This document shows, piece by piece, positions 35,069-45,853 of a stretch of 64,000 bases of DNA; within the stretch, counting starts at the first letter, position 1; each line of letters opens with the position of its first letter. The stretch comes from Rhodopirellula baltica (lineage in GTDB: Bacteria; Planctomycetota; Planctomycetia; Pirellulales; Pirellulaceae). The stretch covers positions 123,316 through 187,315 of the forward strand of contig PPHI01000029.1 in assembly GCA_002901265.1 (NCBI GenBank). Direction: 5' to 3'. The notes under the pieces are model-generated. The model was not told the DNA's origin. It saw only the letters and a list, made by a program, of their open reading frames with translations, and ran no database searches. The translations under genes were made by a program, and so were the position numbers.

Positions 35069-37492
35069 GTGTTTTTATATCCTGCACTGCTGGCCGGTTT
35101 CGCATTCATCGCGGTCCCGCCGCTGGTCCACCTGATCAACATGCTGCGGCATCGACGTCAGCGTTGGGCGGCGATGGATTTCTTGTTGTCCAGTTATCGA
35201 AAGCAGAAAAAGTGGCTGCGACTGCGGCAGTTTCTGTTGCTGCTGGCGCGACTCGCAATCGCAACGGTTTTGATCGCGATGTTGTGCGGATGGACCGGAG
35301 GGCGTCAGTTGTTGGGCGTGCTCGGTGGCCAGACAACGCATCACATTGTGATTTTGGACGACAGCTACTCGATGGGCGACGTGAGTGGTTCGGGCGACCG
35401 AACGACCTACGACCGTGCACTCGAAGCACTCGCCCAATTGACCGAGCGATTGGCGGCAAGCGATGGCAATCATCAGTTGACAGTCATGCGAGCCAGTCGG
35501 GCGGCATTGGCCGTTCAGGCCGGAAACGAATCGGGTGACGCCGCGGCGGATTTGTCAGCGCAAACGATTACCAGCGACAGCAGTCTGATCGCTCGCGTGA
35601 TCGCGACCAACGCTTCTGCGATACGAACCGACCTCGTCCCGGCAATCGACCTCGCCGCACAGTTGGCGGGCGGAATGGATTCGGACGAGCAGTACCTCTA
35701 TATCGCAAGCGATTTTCGCTCTCGCGATTGGGCAAAGACCGAACGAATTGCCGAATCTTTGCGAGCGTTCGAAGTGGACGCGCAAGTACGTATGATTGAT
35801 TGTGCGGCATCGCCCGAACGGAACTTAGCCGTTACACGCCTGGTTCCGGTTCAAGACGTCTGGGTTGCCGGCGTACCCGTCGTCGTTCGCGCGACGGTAA
35901 AAAACTTTTCCGATCTGGTGGTGCGAAACGTTACGCTGGCATGTCGGGTCATTCGGTACGGAGACGACGTGACAGGGATTGACCCGTCTCGGCAGGTCAG
36001 CGGCAATAGCGAATCACTGCCAAGCTTGGTGATCGAGTCGATTCCGCCAGGTGGAGAGATCACGAAAACGTTTCAGGTCTATATCAGCGAAACGGGGACG
36101 CACGCGATCGAAGTCGAGTTGCCCGTCGACGCGCTGCCGATTGACAACAAACGTGTCTGCACGTTGCCATTGTCCGACGCCGAACGCGTCCTGATTGTCG
36201 ATGGCGATCCGGAAGAACGCGGCGCTTATACAGTCGCGGCTGTTCTCGATCCAGGCAGCCAAGTTCGTATCGGTGCGGTTCCCGATATCAAGCCGCCGGC
36301 ATTTTTGCGTAGCGTGACAAAGGAAACGTTGACTGGATATCGGGCGGTTTACTTGATCAACCTGCCGGAAATCAGCGAGGCTGCCGCGATTGCGTTGGAC
36401 GGATACGTTCGCGATGGTGGCGGATTGGCTTGGTTCCTCGGCGGCGATGTTCAAGGCGATCGGTACAACCAAACATTGCTCTCGCAAGGCCGTCGGTTGT
36501 TGCCGAGACCGCTGGATGAAATTGCCGAGCTCGAAATCGGCGGTGATCAGCAAACTGGTGACGTGTTATTTGGTGATGAAGACACGCTGTTTGATCCGCT
36601 CCGTGGTGCTGGCGATTCGGTGCTGTCGTTGATTGGGATCGAGCAGAGTTGGACGCTGGCCGCCGAGGAGCAACCATCGCTTGATGAAGCAGATCCCAAT
36701 GCGTCTCGGTTTCGGACGGTCCTGAAACGACGCGACGGCGCACCCCTGGTGACGGAGCAGACGTTCGGGGCGGGAACGATCGTTACTGTTTTGACCGCCC
36801 CAGACGGAACGTGGACAAATTGGGCAGGTGACCCGACCTTTGTACCGTTCATGCTGCTGACCAATGCAAAGCTTTGGAGTGGTGCCTCAGCAGCGACGTC
36901 GCGATTGGTGACCGACCCGATTGAACACCGATTTATGACCCGAGATTTCTTTCCAGAAGTCAAACTCGCGTTGCCCGCACAAGCACCGCCACGAACGGTC
37001 GTCGAATTGAAAGCCGAGGCTGGCACCGATCCCAACGAGTTAGCTGTACTTTCGATTAAGCCAACCGAGATGCTGATTTCGGCCGCAATGGGAATCGACG
37101 AATACCTTCGTCCGGGATTGTTCGAGTGGGGCATCATGTCAACCGAAGGCACGCCATCGGTTCGTCCGGTCGCGAGCACCATCGCGGGTGGAGAAGGCGA
37201 TCTGGCACGCGCCGATTTCGCCGAGATTCGCCAATCGCTCTTGCCAATCGAAATTCAATTCATCTCCGCCGACGATTGGCGAAACCAAAATCAGTACGCG
37301 GGTAATTCAGCATTCGGTCTCGCCATGTTGGTGTTGCTGGGCATACTGCTTGCTATCGAACAAACGCTCGCCTATCTGGCCAGCTATCACGCCAAAGGCA
37401 TCGACAGTTCATCGCGCGGACCAGTCCCAGCAGGAGGCGCGGTGAGCAGTTTCGGGTTGGGATCCACGTCAACGGGAGGACGGGCGTCGTGA
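35069..37492 (+). CDS. BatA-like membrane protein with VWA-type MIDAS
   Basis: The 807-residue protein begins with the aerotolerance-regulator N-terminal domain: MFLYPALLAGFAFIAVPPLV, an Arg-rich turn, then a second membrane segment (RLAIATVLIAMLC). A VWA-like domain follows with the MIDAS motif ILDDSYSMGDV, then long beta-rich periplasmic regions and a C-terminal membrane segment (FGLAMLVLLGILLAIEQT). The GTG at 35069 follows AAGGAGG. It is 12 bases after DUF58. Probably an integral membrane component of the MoxR-VWA machinery; the partner or substrate is not known. Confidence 0.88.
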   Translation: MFLYPALLAGFAFIAVPPLVHLINMLRHRRQRWAAMDFLLSSYRKQKKWLRLRQFLLLLARLAIATVLIAMLCGWTGGRQLLGVLGGQTTHHIVILDDSYSMGDVSGSGDRTTYDRALEALAQLTERLAASDGNHQLTVMRASRAALAVQAGNESGDAAADLSAQTITSDSSLIARVIATNASAIRTDLVPAIDLAAQLAGGMDSDEQYLYIASDFRSRDWAKTERIAESLRAFEVDAQVRMIDCAASPERNLAVTRLVPVQDVWVAGVPVVVRATVKNFSDLVVRNVTLACRVIRYGDDVTGIDPSRQVSGNSESLPSLVIESIPPGGEITKTFQVYISETGTHAIEVELPVDALPIDNKRVCTLPLSDAERVLIVDGDPEERGAYTVAAVLDPGSQVRIGAVPDIKPPAFLRSVTKETLTGYRAVYLINLPEISEAAAIALDGYVRDGGGLAWFLGGDVQGDRYNQTLLSQGRRLLPRPLDEIAELEIGGDQQTGDVLFGDEDTLFDPLRGAGDSVLSLIGIEQSWTLAAEEQPSLDEADPNASRFRTVLKRRDGAPLVTEQTFGAGTIVTVLTAPDGTWTNWAGDPTFVPFMLLTNAKLWSGASAATSRLVTDPIEHRFMTRDFFPEVKLALPAQAPPRTVVELKAEAGTDPNELAVLSIKPTEMLISAAMGIDEYLRPGLFEWGIMSTEGTPSVRPVASTIAGGEGDLARADFAEIRQSLLPIEIQFISADDWRNQNQYAGNSAFGLAMLVLLGILLAIEQTLAYLASYHAKGIDSSSRGPVPAGGAVSSFGLGSTSTGGRAS

Positions 37493-40290
37493 ACGAAAAA
37501 GCCTCCGACCAAATAGTCTTCGAATTTGCCCGCGCCGCTTCGATCAACGGATGGTGGATCTGGGCGATCGTATTCGTCGGTTTTGCACTGATTGTTGCCG
37601 GTTGCGTGCGGTTTTATCGCCGTGATACGGTTGAACTTTCCAAGCCCGTTCGCTGGACGCTTGTCTTTTTGCGTTTGGTGACGATCGTCGGATTGATCTT
37701 CTTTTTCTTTGATCTACAGCGACGGACGCAACGCGAGATCGTCCGGCCAAGCGAAGTGGTCGTGCTGGTCGACACCAGTCAAAGCATGTCCTTGGCGGAA
37801 TCAGAGCGTCCAGGAAGTGATAGTCGGATCGCAAGCGTCACGAAGTTGCTTGACGAAGGCAAGCTAAGCGAAAAGTTAGGCGACGAACACCGTGTCAGCG
37901 TTTACGGCTTTGGCGAAACACCCGAACCGGTATTGCTGGAAGCGCAAGGGATCGACGCGCCTGCGAAAATGGATCCCAACAGCAATAGCGACGATAGTGA
38001 TGCGGGAACTGAAGGCAATGGGAATCGGTCGCTGACCGCATTGGTCGGTGCGGCGTTGATTGCGATCGCGTTGTTAGCGTCGCTTGCATCGCTAATTGCG
38101 GGTGCGTTCGGAAAGGTGTCCGCACCAACAGAATCGAAAAGCAGTTCTACCAGCCAGGGCTCAACAACAGTGGGCTGGTTATTAGCAGTCAGCGCCTGCT
38201 TGCTTTGTGTTGGGATTGTGCTTGTCGGCGGCGCTTACAGTGTTCGTACGCAGCAAACACTGGCGGGGATGCTGGGGATTTCGGACGAACAGGCATTGCC
38301 CGAAGATTCCACTCCATCGGACGACGAAACGGATGCACTGCCGGATTCGTTCAAGGTGCTCAACTGGAGCGAAGCGATCGCCGCGTCTGCCTCGCAGAGT
38401 CGGATTAGTGACGCGATTAGCAGTGTTTTGGCAAGCCACGACCCGACGACCTTGGCTGGGATCGTTCTTTTGTCTGATGGGCAAAACAATGGCGGGACCA
38501 ATGTGGCTTCGGCGACATCAATGGCCAAGCGAAGCGAAATCGCCGTTTACCCGGTCGGACTTGGAAGTAGTGAAGCGCCAACCAACATTCGTATTGTCGA
38601 TCTTGATGCCCCGAAGCGTGTTTATCCCGATGACAAATTCGCCGTCTCGGCGGTGTTGCAAGCGACCGGTGGTCGCGAACTTAAGATTGACGTGCAGCTG
38701 CTTGATGCCCTGGACAATTCAGAAGGCGACGATGCGGGGACCCTGCCCACAGAAGTTATCGATACTCGAAGTGTCACTTTGAACGGTGACGGCGGGTTGA
38801 TTGGGGTCAAGTTTGAGTTGGAACCAGAGTCTGTTGGACGACGTCGTTTGGCTGTGCGTGTGGTCGCCCCGGCGAATGACCAGAACGAACTCGACAACGT
38901 CCGGGATGCCCGCTACGAAGTTGTCGCGCGGAAGTTACGTGTTTTGTTGGTGGCTGGCGGACCGACTCGCGAATATCGCTTCGTACGGAACTTGCTCTAC
39001 CGTGAAAAATCGATCCGATTGGACGCTTGGTTGCAGTCGGGCCAACCGGGGATGAGCCAAGATGCGGACGCATTGGTCTCCGAATTCCCGGCGACTGCGG
39101 CGGAGTTGTTTGAATACGATGCGATCGCGATGTTCGATCCCGATTGGACTCAAATCACCGCCGAGCAACTCGAATTGTTGGACCGCTGGGTCGCATCGCA
39201 AGCGGGCGGGATGATTATCATCGGCGGTCCGGTTTATCATCCACGCTGGTTGCGGTTGCGTACCGATCCGCGTGTCTCACAGATCGCCGGCTTTTATCCG
39301 GTCACGTTTTCGACGCGTGGTCTGATTACCGGAAGCGGTCGTGAAGGTGGCGAGTCAGCGTGGGCGTTTGACTTTACAACCGAAGCCAGACGGGCGGAGT
39401 TCTTGTGGGTGACCGACGATCCGGCGGAAAGTTTCGAGGCCTGGGATTCATTCGGCGGAGTGTACGACTACGTCGGTGTCCGGTCGGCAAAACCGGTTGC
39501 AAAGGTCTATGCGTACTTCTCGGATCCCTCGACACGAATTTCAGATTCGCTGCCGGTCTATTTGGCCAGCCAGTTTTACGGTGCTGGTCGCGTTTACTTT
39601 CAAGGCAGCGGCGAGATGTGGCGATTGCGGCGAGAAAGTGTTGCGTACTTCGACAATTACTACACCAAGTTGATTCGATGGGTGAGCGAGGGACGCTTGC
39701 TGCGTGACAGCAATCGCGGGTTGTTGTTGGTAGATAACCAACGGGCAATGGTAGGCGATACGATTTCGGTTCGGGCCGTGTTGACCGACGAGCAGTTCGA
39801 ACCGCTAACCGTGTCCGAAGTCAAAGCGACTTTGTTGACTCCTCAAGGGGCACCACAGGAAGTACGTCTAACTCCTGTGCAAGGTGAGACTCGTCCGGGA
39901 ACCTATGACGGGCGTTTTGTTGTTCGCCAGCCAGGTGATCACGAGTTGCAATTAACCCTCGGTGATACGTTGGAAGCGGTTGAATTGCGACAGAACGTTG
40001 CGGTGCGGATGCCCACGATTGAATTGGAACGCCCTCAGCGAAACGACGAAGCGTTGGCGGAGCTTGCCAGCGCCACGGGGGGGCGATACTGGAAACTTGA
40101 TGAACTCGAGAATCGTGAAACGTTGATTTCGCAGTTGACCGAAACGATCCGCCCACAACCACAATTGACAGTCTTGCCAGGGACTCCCGATTCGATGTTT
40201 GCGATGCGCCGCAACGCGGTGCTGATGTGGCTGCTCGCCAGCATGTTAACGATGGAATGGGTGATTCGCCGGTTGCACCGATTGGCCTGA
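37489..40290 (+). CDS. Large membrane protein with split VWA domain and GATase1-like region
   Basis: The 933-residue protein has two N-terminal membrane segments (about 23-40 and 55-75), then a VWA domain with MIDAS motif VDTSQSMS near 95-101. The domain is interrupted at about 150-288 by a polar linker and two further membrane segments (about 182-207 and 228-250). It resumes around 300 (SRISDAI, then GIVLLSDGQNNGG). A glutamine-amidotransferase-like domain follows at about 485-620 (VLLVAGGPTREYRF, GMIIIGGPVY), and a last membrane segment lies near 913. The GTG start overlaps the preceding stop (GTGA). The membrane insertion inside a VWA fold is unusual. Confidence 0.85.
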   Translation: MNEKASDQIVFEFARAASINGWWIWAIVFVGFALIVAGCVRFYRRDTVELSKPVRWTLVFLRLVTIVGLIFFFFDLQRRTQREIVRPSEVVVLVDTSQSMSLAESERPGSDSRIASVTKLLDEGKLSEKLGDEHRVSVYGFGETPEPVLLEAQGIDAPAKMDPNSNSDDSDAGTEGNGNRSLTALVGAALIAIALLASLASLIAGAFGKVSAPTESKSSSTSQGSTTVGWLLAVSACLLCVGIVLVGGAYSVRTQQTLAGMLGISDEQALPEDSTPSDDETDALPDSFKVLNWSEAIAASASQSRISDAISSVLASHDPTTLAGIVLLSDGQNNGGTNVASATSMAKRSEIAVYPVGLGSSEAPTNIRIVDLDAPKRVYPDDKFAVSAVLQATGGRELKIDVQLLDALDNSEGDDAGTLPTEVIDTRSVTLNGDGGLIGVKFELEPESVGRRRLAVRVVAPANDQNELDNVRDARYEVVARKLRVLLVAGGPTREYRFVRNLLYREKSIRLDAWLQSGQPGMSQDADALVSEFPATAAELFEYDAIAMFDPDWTQITAEQLELLDRWVASQAGGMIIIGGPVYHPRWLRLRTDPRVSQIAGFYPVTFSTRGLITGSGREGGESAWAFDFTTEARRAEFLWVTDDPAESFEAWDSFGGVYDYVGVRSAKPVAKVYAYFSDPSTRISDSLPVYLASQFYGAGRVYFQGSGEMWRLRRESVAYFDNYYTKLIRWVSEGRLLRDSNRGLLLVDNQRAMVGDTISVRAVLTDEQFEPLTVSEVKATLLTPQGAPQEVRLTPVQGETRPGTYDGRFVVRQPGDHELQLTLGDTLEAVELRQNVAVRMPTIELERPQRNDEALAELASATGGRYWKLDELENRETLISQLTETIRPQPQLTVLPGTPDSMFAMRRNAVLMWLLASMLTMEWVIRRLHRLA

Positions 40291-40393
40291 TCGGGTTCGA
40301 CCATGACACCGCGATTGCCCGAATTTACTGATTGTTGAAATACACCAGCGCCGGTCTAACGGCGGCACCGAAACTAGAGAATTCGACTCGAAC

Positions 40394-42757
40394 ATGTTTG
40401 ACCCAAAAGTCCAATCGCTGCTCGAATCATTGCGTCGACGAATCCGGCGATATGTGGTTTGGGATTCGCTGTTGGCGATGGCTGCGATTTTGCTCGCCGC
40501 CTTTTGGATCGGGCTGTTGATTGACTACGTCCCTGTCACGCTTGGCGGTGACGAGATGCCACGCTCGGCGAGGAGCGTGTTGGTGCTTGGGGTCGGATTG
40601 ACGTTGTTGCTGGTGATGACGCGGATGCTGTTGTCACGGCTCAATCGCAGCTTGCCAGACGACAGCTTGGCGCTATTGGTCGAACGCCATCATCGATCCT
40701 TGGGCGGTCGCTTGGTCACCGCCGTGCAGCTTTCCAAGCCGGGTCGTGATGGCGATGCGCACTCGGCCGATTTGTTGGCGATGGTCTGCAAAGAAGCGGC
40801 CGCCGAAATTGATCGAGTGGACCCGAAACGTGTCTTCCGTTCAGAACCGTTGGTTCACAAAGCGTTGGTGGTCGGCCCGTTGTTGATCATGGTGATTGCG
40901 TTTGCCGTGTACAGTCCCAACGCGTTTGCGCGCGCTGCCGCAAGGTTGACATTGATGTCCGACGCCAAATGGCCGCGCAGGGCACACCTGGAAATGGTTG
41001 GTGTTGATGTGCCAACGATCTCGGCAGCCTCTACCGCGCCGGAAGAGATGAATCGTCTGGAGTTCACCGACGGTGTCGTGCGATTGCCAATCGGTAGCAA
41101 TCCGACACTGCGAATTCAAGCAAACACCGAAGACTTTGAAGTCCCAAGCGTCTGTACCCTGTACTACCAAATGGAAAGCGGGACGCGTGGACAGTCCAAC
41201 TTTCGTCGTGTGGGCAGAGAACGAGACGGATACCAGGCTTTTGTTCTCGATGGCCCGCCGCTAAGCAATCTGGGTGAATCGTTTACGTTTTCAGTACTCG
41301 GTCTCGACGACCGTCTCAATGATTTTCGTGTCGAAGCGGTACAGCCCCCAGCGATCGCCGAGATGAATGTCCGGGTACGCTATCCCGAGTACCTGCGGGA
41401 ATCATCGACGCTTGGTACCGATGGCGAATTCGACGTTGAAACAGCCTATCAGGCAGGCCTGCGGATCAGCGAAGGCAGCGACGTGACGTTGGAAGCCGTC
41501 ACCAGTTCGCCAATCGGCCATGTGGATGTGTCGCTGGAATATCAAGGACGAGAAACGCTCGCCCAATCGATCGAAGTCGCGAAGGATCGTCGGTCGTTTC
41601 GAGTGCATCTCGGCGAATTCCGCAATCCGACTGCGATCCGGCTGGTTCCGGCGAGCCCAGACGGAATCAGCGCTCAAGCCCCATTTCGCTACTTCGTCGG
41701 CGCGATTGTCGATGAACCACCCACCATCGATCTGAAACTTCGCGGGATTCAATCGGCGATCACCCCGATTGCATTGTTGCCGATTGAATGCCAAGTCAAA
41801 GACGACTATGGCGTCGATTCGCTGACCGCGCTGGTTGCTCGCAGTCCTGCCGACGACACAGAAAACGAGACGCCGGAATCGGGCGGAGCAACTGATGCAG
41901 CCGCGCCATTGTCAGTCAGCATGACGCCAGACCGTGATGGTAAATCCGATACCCAAGTCGACTTGCGGGAATTGACCAACTCAAAAACGATCGAGCCTCT
42001 CGTGCCAGGGCGCTCAATCAGTGTTTACGCAGAAGCGAAAGATCGTTTCAATTTAGATGGCACACATTTGACGACGAGTGAAGTCTTTCGACTACAGGTC
42101 GTCACGCCCGAAGAATTGCTGACATTGCTTGAGCGTCGAGAACTCGGACTTCGAACGCGTTTGGAGCAAACGGTGACAGAAACACAAGGCTTGCGGGATC
42201 AGCTAGCAAAATTCAAAGCCGACGGATTCGACGGCAAGGATGCATCAGACGGCGGCGAAGAAAACGCGGACGCTGATGGCGAACAAAGTCGATCGCGGGC
42301 ATTGCAAATCATTCGACTGCGGTTGCAACAAAGCGGATTGCAAGCCACGAAGACGTCTCAGGAATTGGTCGGCATTGCCGAGTCGCTCGATGACTTGCTG
42401 CAGGAGATGGTCAACAATCGGATTGATTCGCAGGACCGACAGGAACGCTTGGGAAGCGGTGTTCGCGATCCCCTCCGAGCGACAGTCGATGGGGCGATGC
42501 AAGAGTTGATGGCAGCGATCAATGCGATCGAATTGACTGTCGAAGACGCACAAAAGGCAACGGATAATACCAATACAGCGATCGCGGCCGCAGATCGGGT
42601 TCTACTCGAATTGTCGGCTGTCCTTGAAAAGATGCTGGATTTGGAGAGCTATAATGAACTTTTGGACTTGGTCCGTGGTCTAATCCAAGACCAAGAAGCC
42701 TTGCAAGAAGAGACCAAGAAACAACGCAAGAACGCGATCAAGAGCCTGTTTGATTAA
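40394..42757 (+). CDS. Large membrane-anchored coiled-coil protein (DUF4175-like layout)
   Basis: The 787-residue protein has two N-terminal membrane segments (about 25-48 and 62-80), a third near 157-175, then beta-rich extracytoplasmic domains. A C-terminal helical part with coiled coils (about 560-787) follows, with several acidic and Gln-rich helices. The N-terminal layout and the SLLVERHH-like segment after the second helix resemble DUF4175 membrane proteins. It lies 103 bases after the VWA protein and 16 bases before the Gln-rich protein. Likely a structural element of the same membrane machinery. Function is not established. Confidence 0.75.
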   Translation: MFDPKVQSLLESLRRRIRRYVVWDSLLAMAAILLAAFWIGLLIDYVPVTLGGDEMPRSARSVLVLGVGLTLLLVMTRMLLSRLNRSLPDDSLALLVERHHRSLGGRLVTAVQLSKPGRDGDAHSADLLAMVCKEAAAEIDRVDPKRVFRSEPLVHKALVVGPLLIMVIAFAVYSPNAFARAAARLTLMSDAKWPRRAHLEMVGVDVPTISAASTAPEEMNRLEFTDGVVRLPIGSNPTLRIQANTEDFEVPSVCTLYYQMESGTRGQSNFRRVGRERDGYQAFVLDGPPLSNLGESFTFSVLGLDDRLNDFRVEAVQPPAIAEMNVRVRYPEYLRESSTLGTDGEFDVETAYQAGLRISEGSDVTLEAVTSSPIGHVDVSLEYQGRETLAQSIEVAKDRRSFRVHLGEFRNPTAIRLVPASPDGISAQAPFRYFVGAIVDEPPTIDLKLRGIQSAITPIALLPIECQVKDDYGVDSLTALVARSPADDTENETPESGGATDAAAPLSVSMTPDRDGKSDTQVDLRELTNSKTIEPLVPGRSISVYAEAKDRFNLDGTHLTTSEVFRLQVVTPEELLTLLERRELGLRTRLEQTVTETQGLRDQLAKFKADGFDGKDASDGGEENADADGEQSRSRALQIIRLRLQQSGLQATKTSQELVGIAESLDDLLQEMVNNRIDSQDRQERLGSGVRDPLRATVDGAMQELMAAINAIELTVEDAQKATDNTNTAIAAADRVLLELSAVLEKMLDLESYNELLDLVRGLIQDQEALQEETKKQRKNAIKSLFD

Positions 42758-42773
42758 CGATCTGGACAAAACT

Positions 42774-44549
42774 ATGTCACAGCCCAATCGATTCCCCGGC
42801 GTCACACTGTGGTGTGCGATCCTATTTGTTTGGGGAATCCTCGTCGGCGGATCCACCGCTTGGGCACAGCAAACCGATTTGGCATCGCGGCAAAATGGTG
42901 TCGCCGATCGCTATCAGCGGTTAGAGGAATTGCTGCTTCGTTTGGCGGATGTCGAGGCGGCGGAAAACCCTGAGCGTGCGGCGCTGCTCCGACGCGCGGC
43001 AAAGGAATCCCGCGAAAAATTCGTCCTCCAACAGCTGCGTACTGCGAGTGACTCGCTTCGCAATGAAAAGTATTCCGACGCGATCAATAATCAGGATACC
43101 GCGACCAAAGGCTTGGGAGAAATCCTGAAACTGCTGACCAGTGAGGATCGAGCAAACCGCATTCGCGACGAAAAAGAACGCGTTGCGCAAATGATCAAAG
43201 ATCTCAAGCGTATCGAGCGATCGCAGCGCAGCACCCGCGCCCGGACCGAAAACGGTGCGGACATGCAGCAGCTTGGCAAAGAACAAAAGTCACTGCGAGA
43301 CCGCGGTGAAGATCTGCAGCGTGAGATGTCCGAGGAGAACGAATTCGACAACGCTGACTCGAGCGACAGCGAATCTTCCGACAGCGAATCCTCGGACAAT
43401 AGTGCGGAAGAGAATTCGAACGACGAACAATCCGACGCATCAGGTGAAGAGTCGGGGGAGAAATCGCCATCCGAGAGCGAGCCCAAACCTGGCGAGGAGT
43501 CCGATCAAGATTCCTCTGGCGAACCGAAATCTTCTGAGAGTGATTCGAAGGATTTGGAACAGCAAAGTCAGCAAGGCGAGGAAGGACAGCAAGGCGAGCA
43601 GTCCAAGCAATCCCAGCAAGGCAAGCCGGGCCAACAAGGGGAGCAATCCCAGCAAGGTGAGAAAGGAGAGCAGGGCCAAGAGGGAGAGCAGGGCCAGCAG
43701 TCGCAACAAAGTCAGCAGTCGCCACAGCAGGCGGCCGAGCAAAAGTTGCAAGATGCGATTCAGAAGATGCGTCAGGCTGAGAAAGAACTTGAGGAAGCGA
43801 AGCGTGACGAGGCGGTTGAGCAGCAGATTGCGGCGGAGGAAAATTTGCGTCAGGCGATCGACCAGTTAGAGCAAATTTTGCGTCAACTTCGCGAAGAGGA
43901 GATGCAGAGGGAACTCGCTCGCCTGGAAAGTCGGTTGAAAAAGATGGCCGCGATGCAGTCAAAAGTGCTCGAAGATACCGCACAGCTTGCCGAAACACCC
44001 AAGTCGCAGCGAAACCGGCAAACCGATTTGCGTGCCGGCGATCTCTCGTTCGAGCAGAAAAAGATTACGGTCGAAGCGGACCGGGCAATGTTGCTCCTCC
44101 GGGAGGAGGGGTCAAGTGTTGCCTTTCCTGAGGTGGTCGAGCAGATCCGAAATGACAGTGATCGCATTGCCCAACGTTTAGGCAATTCTCAGATTGATGC
44201 CGTTACACAAGGCATTCAACAAGATGTCCTTGCTGCGATCGAAGAAATGATCACTGCCTTGCAGCAGGCTCAAAGAGACCTCGAAAAGCAAAAACAGCAA
44301 GAAGGTCAATCGGGTCAGCAGCAGGCAGGACAGCCCGGTGAACAGCCGCTTGTGGGGGCAATTTCCGAGCTGAAATTGATCCGCACCATGGAAAAACGGA
44401 TCCAAACCACGACACAGCGCTATTCAGGGCTCCTACAATCAGATGAGACTTCGGCACAAGACTTGCTTCCGATGTTGAAAAACTTGTCCGAAAGGCAGGA
44501 TCGGTTGTACAAAATAACACGCGACTTGCTGATGAGGCGCAATCAATAG
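42774..44549 (+). CDS. Secreted Gln/Glu/Ser-rich low-complexity protein
   Basis: The 591-residue product from ATG 42774 starts with a signal peptide (LWCAILFVWGILVGGSTAWA). A helical domain leads to a Ser/Glu/Asp-rich stretch encoded at about 43330-43560, then to a repeat-like tract at about 43561-43735 made of Gly-Glu-Gln and Gln-Ser-Gln units. Long amphipathic helices and more Gln-rich sequence end the protein. The extreme composition matches intrinsically disordered or assembling proteins rather than an enzyme. It starts 16 bases after the preceding gene. I do not recognise a family. Confidence 0.75.
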   Translation: MSQPNRFPGVTLWCAILFVWGILVGGSTAWAQQTDLASRQNGVADRYQRLEELLLRLADVEAAENPERAALLRRAAKESREKFVLQQLRTASDSLRNEKYSDAINNQDTATKGLGEILKLLTSEDRANRIRDEKERVAQMIKDLKRIERSQRSTRARTENGADMQQLGKEQKSLRDRGEDLQREMSEENEFDNADSSDSESSDSESSDNSAEENSNDEQSDASGEESGEKSPSESEPKPGEESDQDSSGEPKSSESDSKDLEQQSQQGEEGQQGEQSKQSQQGKPGQQGEQSQQGEKGEQGQEGEQGQQSQQSQQSPQQAAEQKLQDAIQKMRQAEKELEEAKRDEAVEQQIAAEENLRQAIDQLEQILRQLREEEMQRELARLESRLKKMAAMQSKVLEDTAQLAETPKSQRNRQTDLRAGDLSFEQKKITVEADRAMLLLREEGSSVAFPEVVEQIRNDSDRIAQRLGNSQIDAVTQGIQQDVLAAIEEMITALQQAQRDLEKQKQQEGQSGQQQAGQPGEQPLVGAISELKLIRTMEKRIQTTTQRYSGLLQSDETSAQDLLPMLKNLSERQDRLYKITRDLLMRRNQ

Positions 44550-44575
44550 TCGACTCCAACAAAGGCGGACTTATT

Positions 44576-45706
<1,131 letters not shown>

Positions 45707-45780
45707 CGTCAGCGGCCTGTTGATCTCAGCGGCCGCTTGATCTTTGAGTTCGATCTCACCCCCTCTCGCTTTCCACAACG

Positions 45781-45810
45781 CCAAAGCAGCGGTAGAGAAC
45801 GCTGCTTTGG
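45781..45810. terminator. Perfect hairpin between convergent genes
   Basis: A perfect 11-base stem (CCAAAGCAGCG / CGCTGCTTTGG) closes an 8-base loop. It lies between the polyglutamine gene and the convergent oxidoreductase gene. There is no T-run, so it is a weak or Rho-assisted terminator at best, although its position suits one. Confidence 0.55.
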
Positions 45811-45853
45811 CAGTGGCACGTTGACTTATCTTGTAAGTGTCACCTGCGTATTG

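Noticed and set aside
43440..43751. Leucine-rich minus-strand frame opposite the Gln-rich tract
   Set aside because: It is the reverse complement of a CAG/CAA-rich coding tract (CTG/TTG codons); the plus-strand gene has a signal peptide, operon context and start signal.
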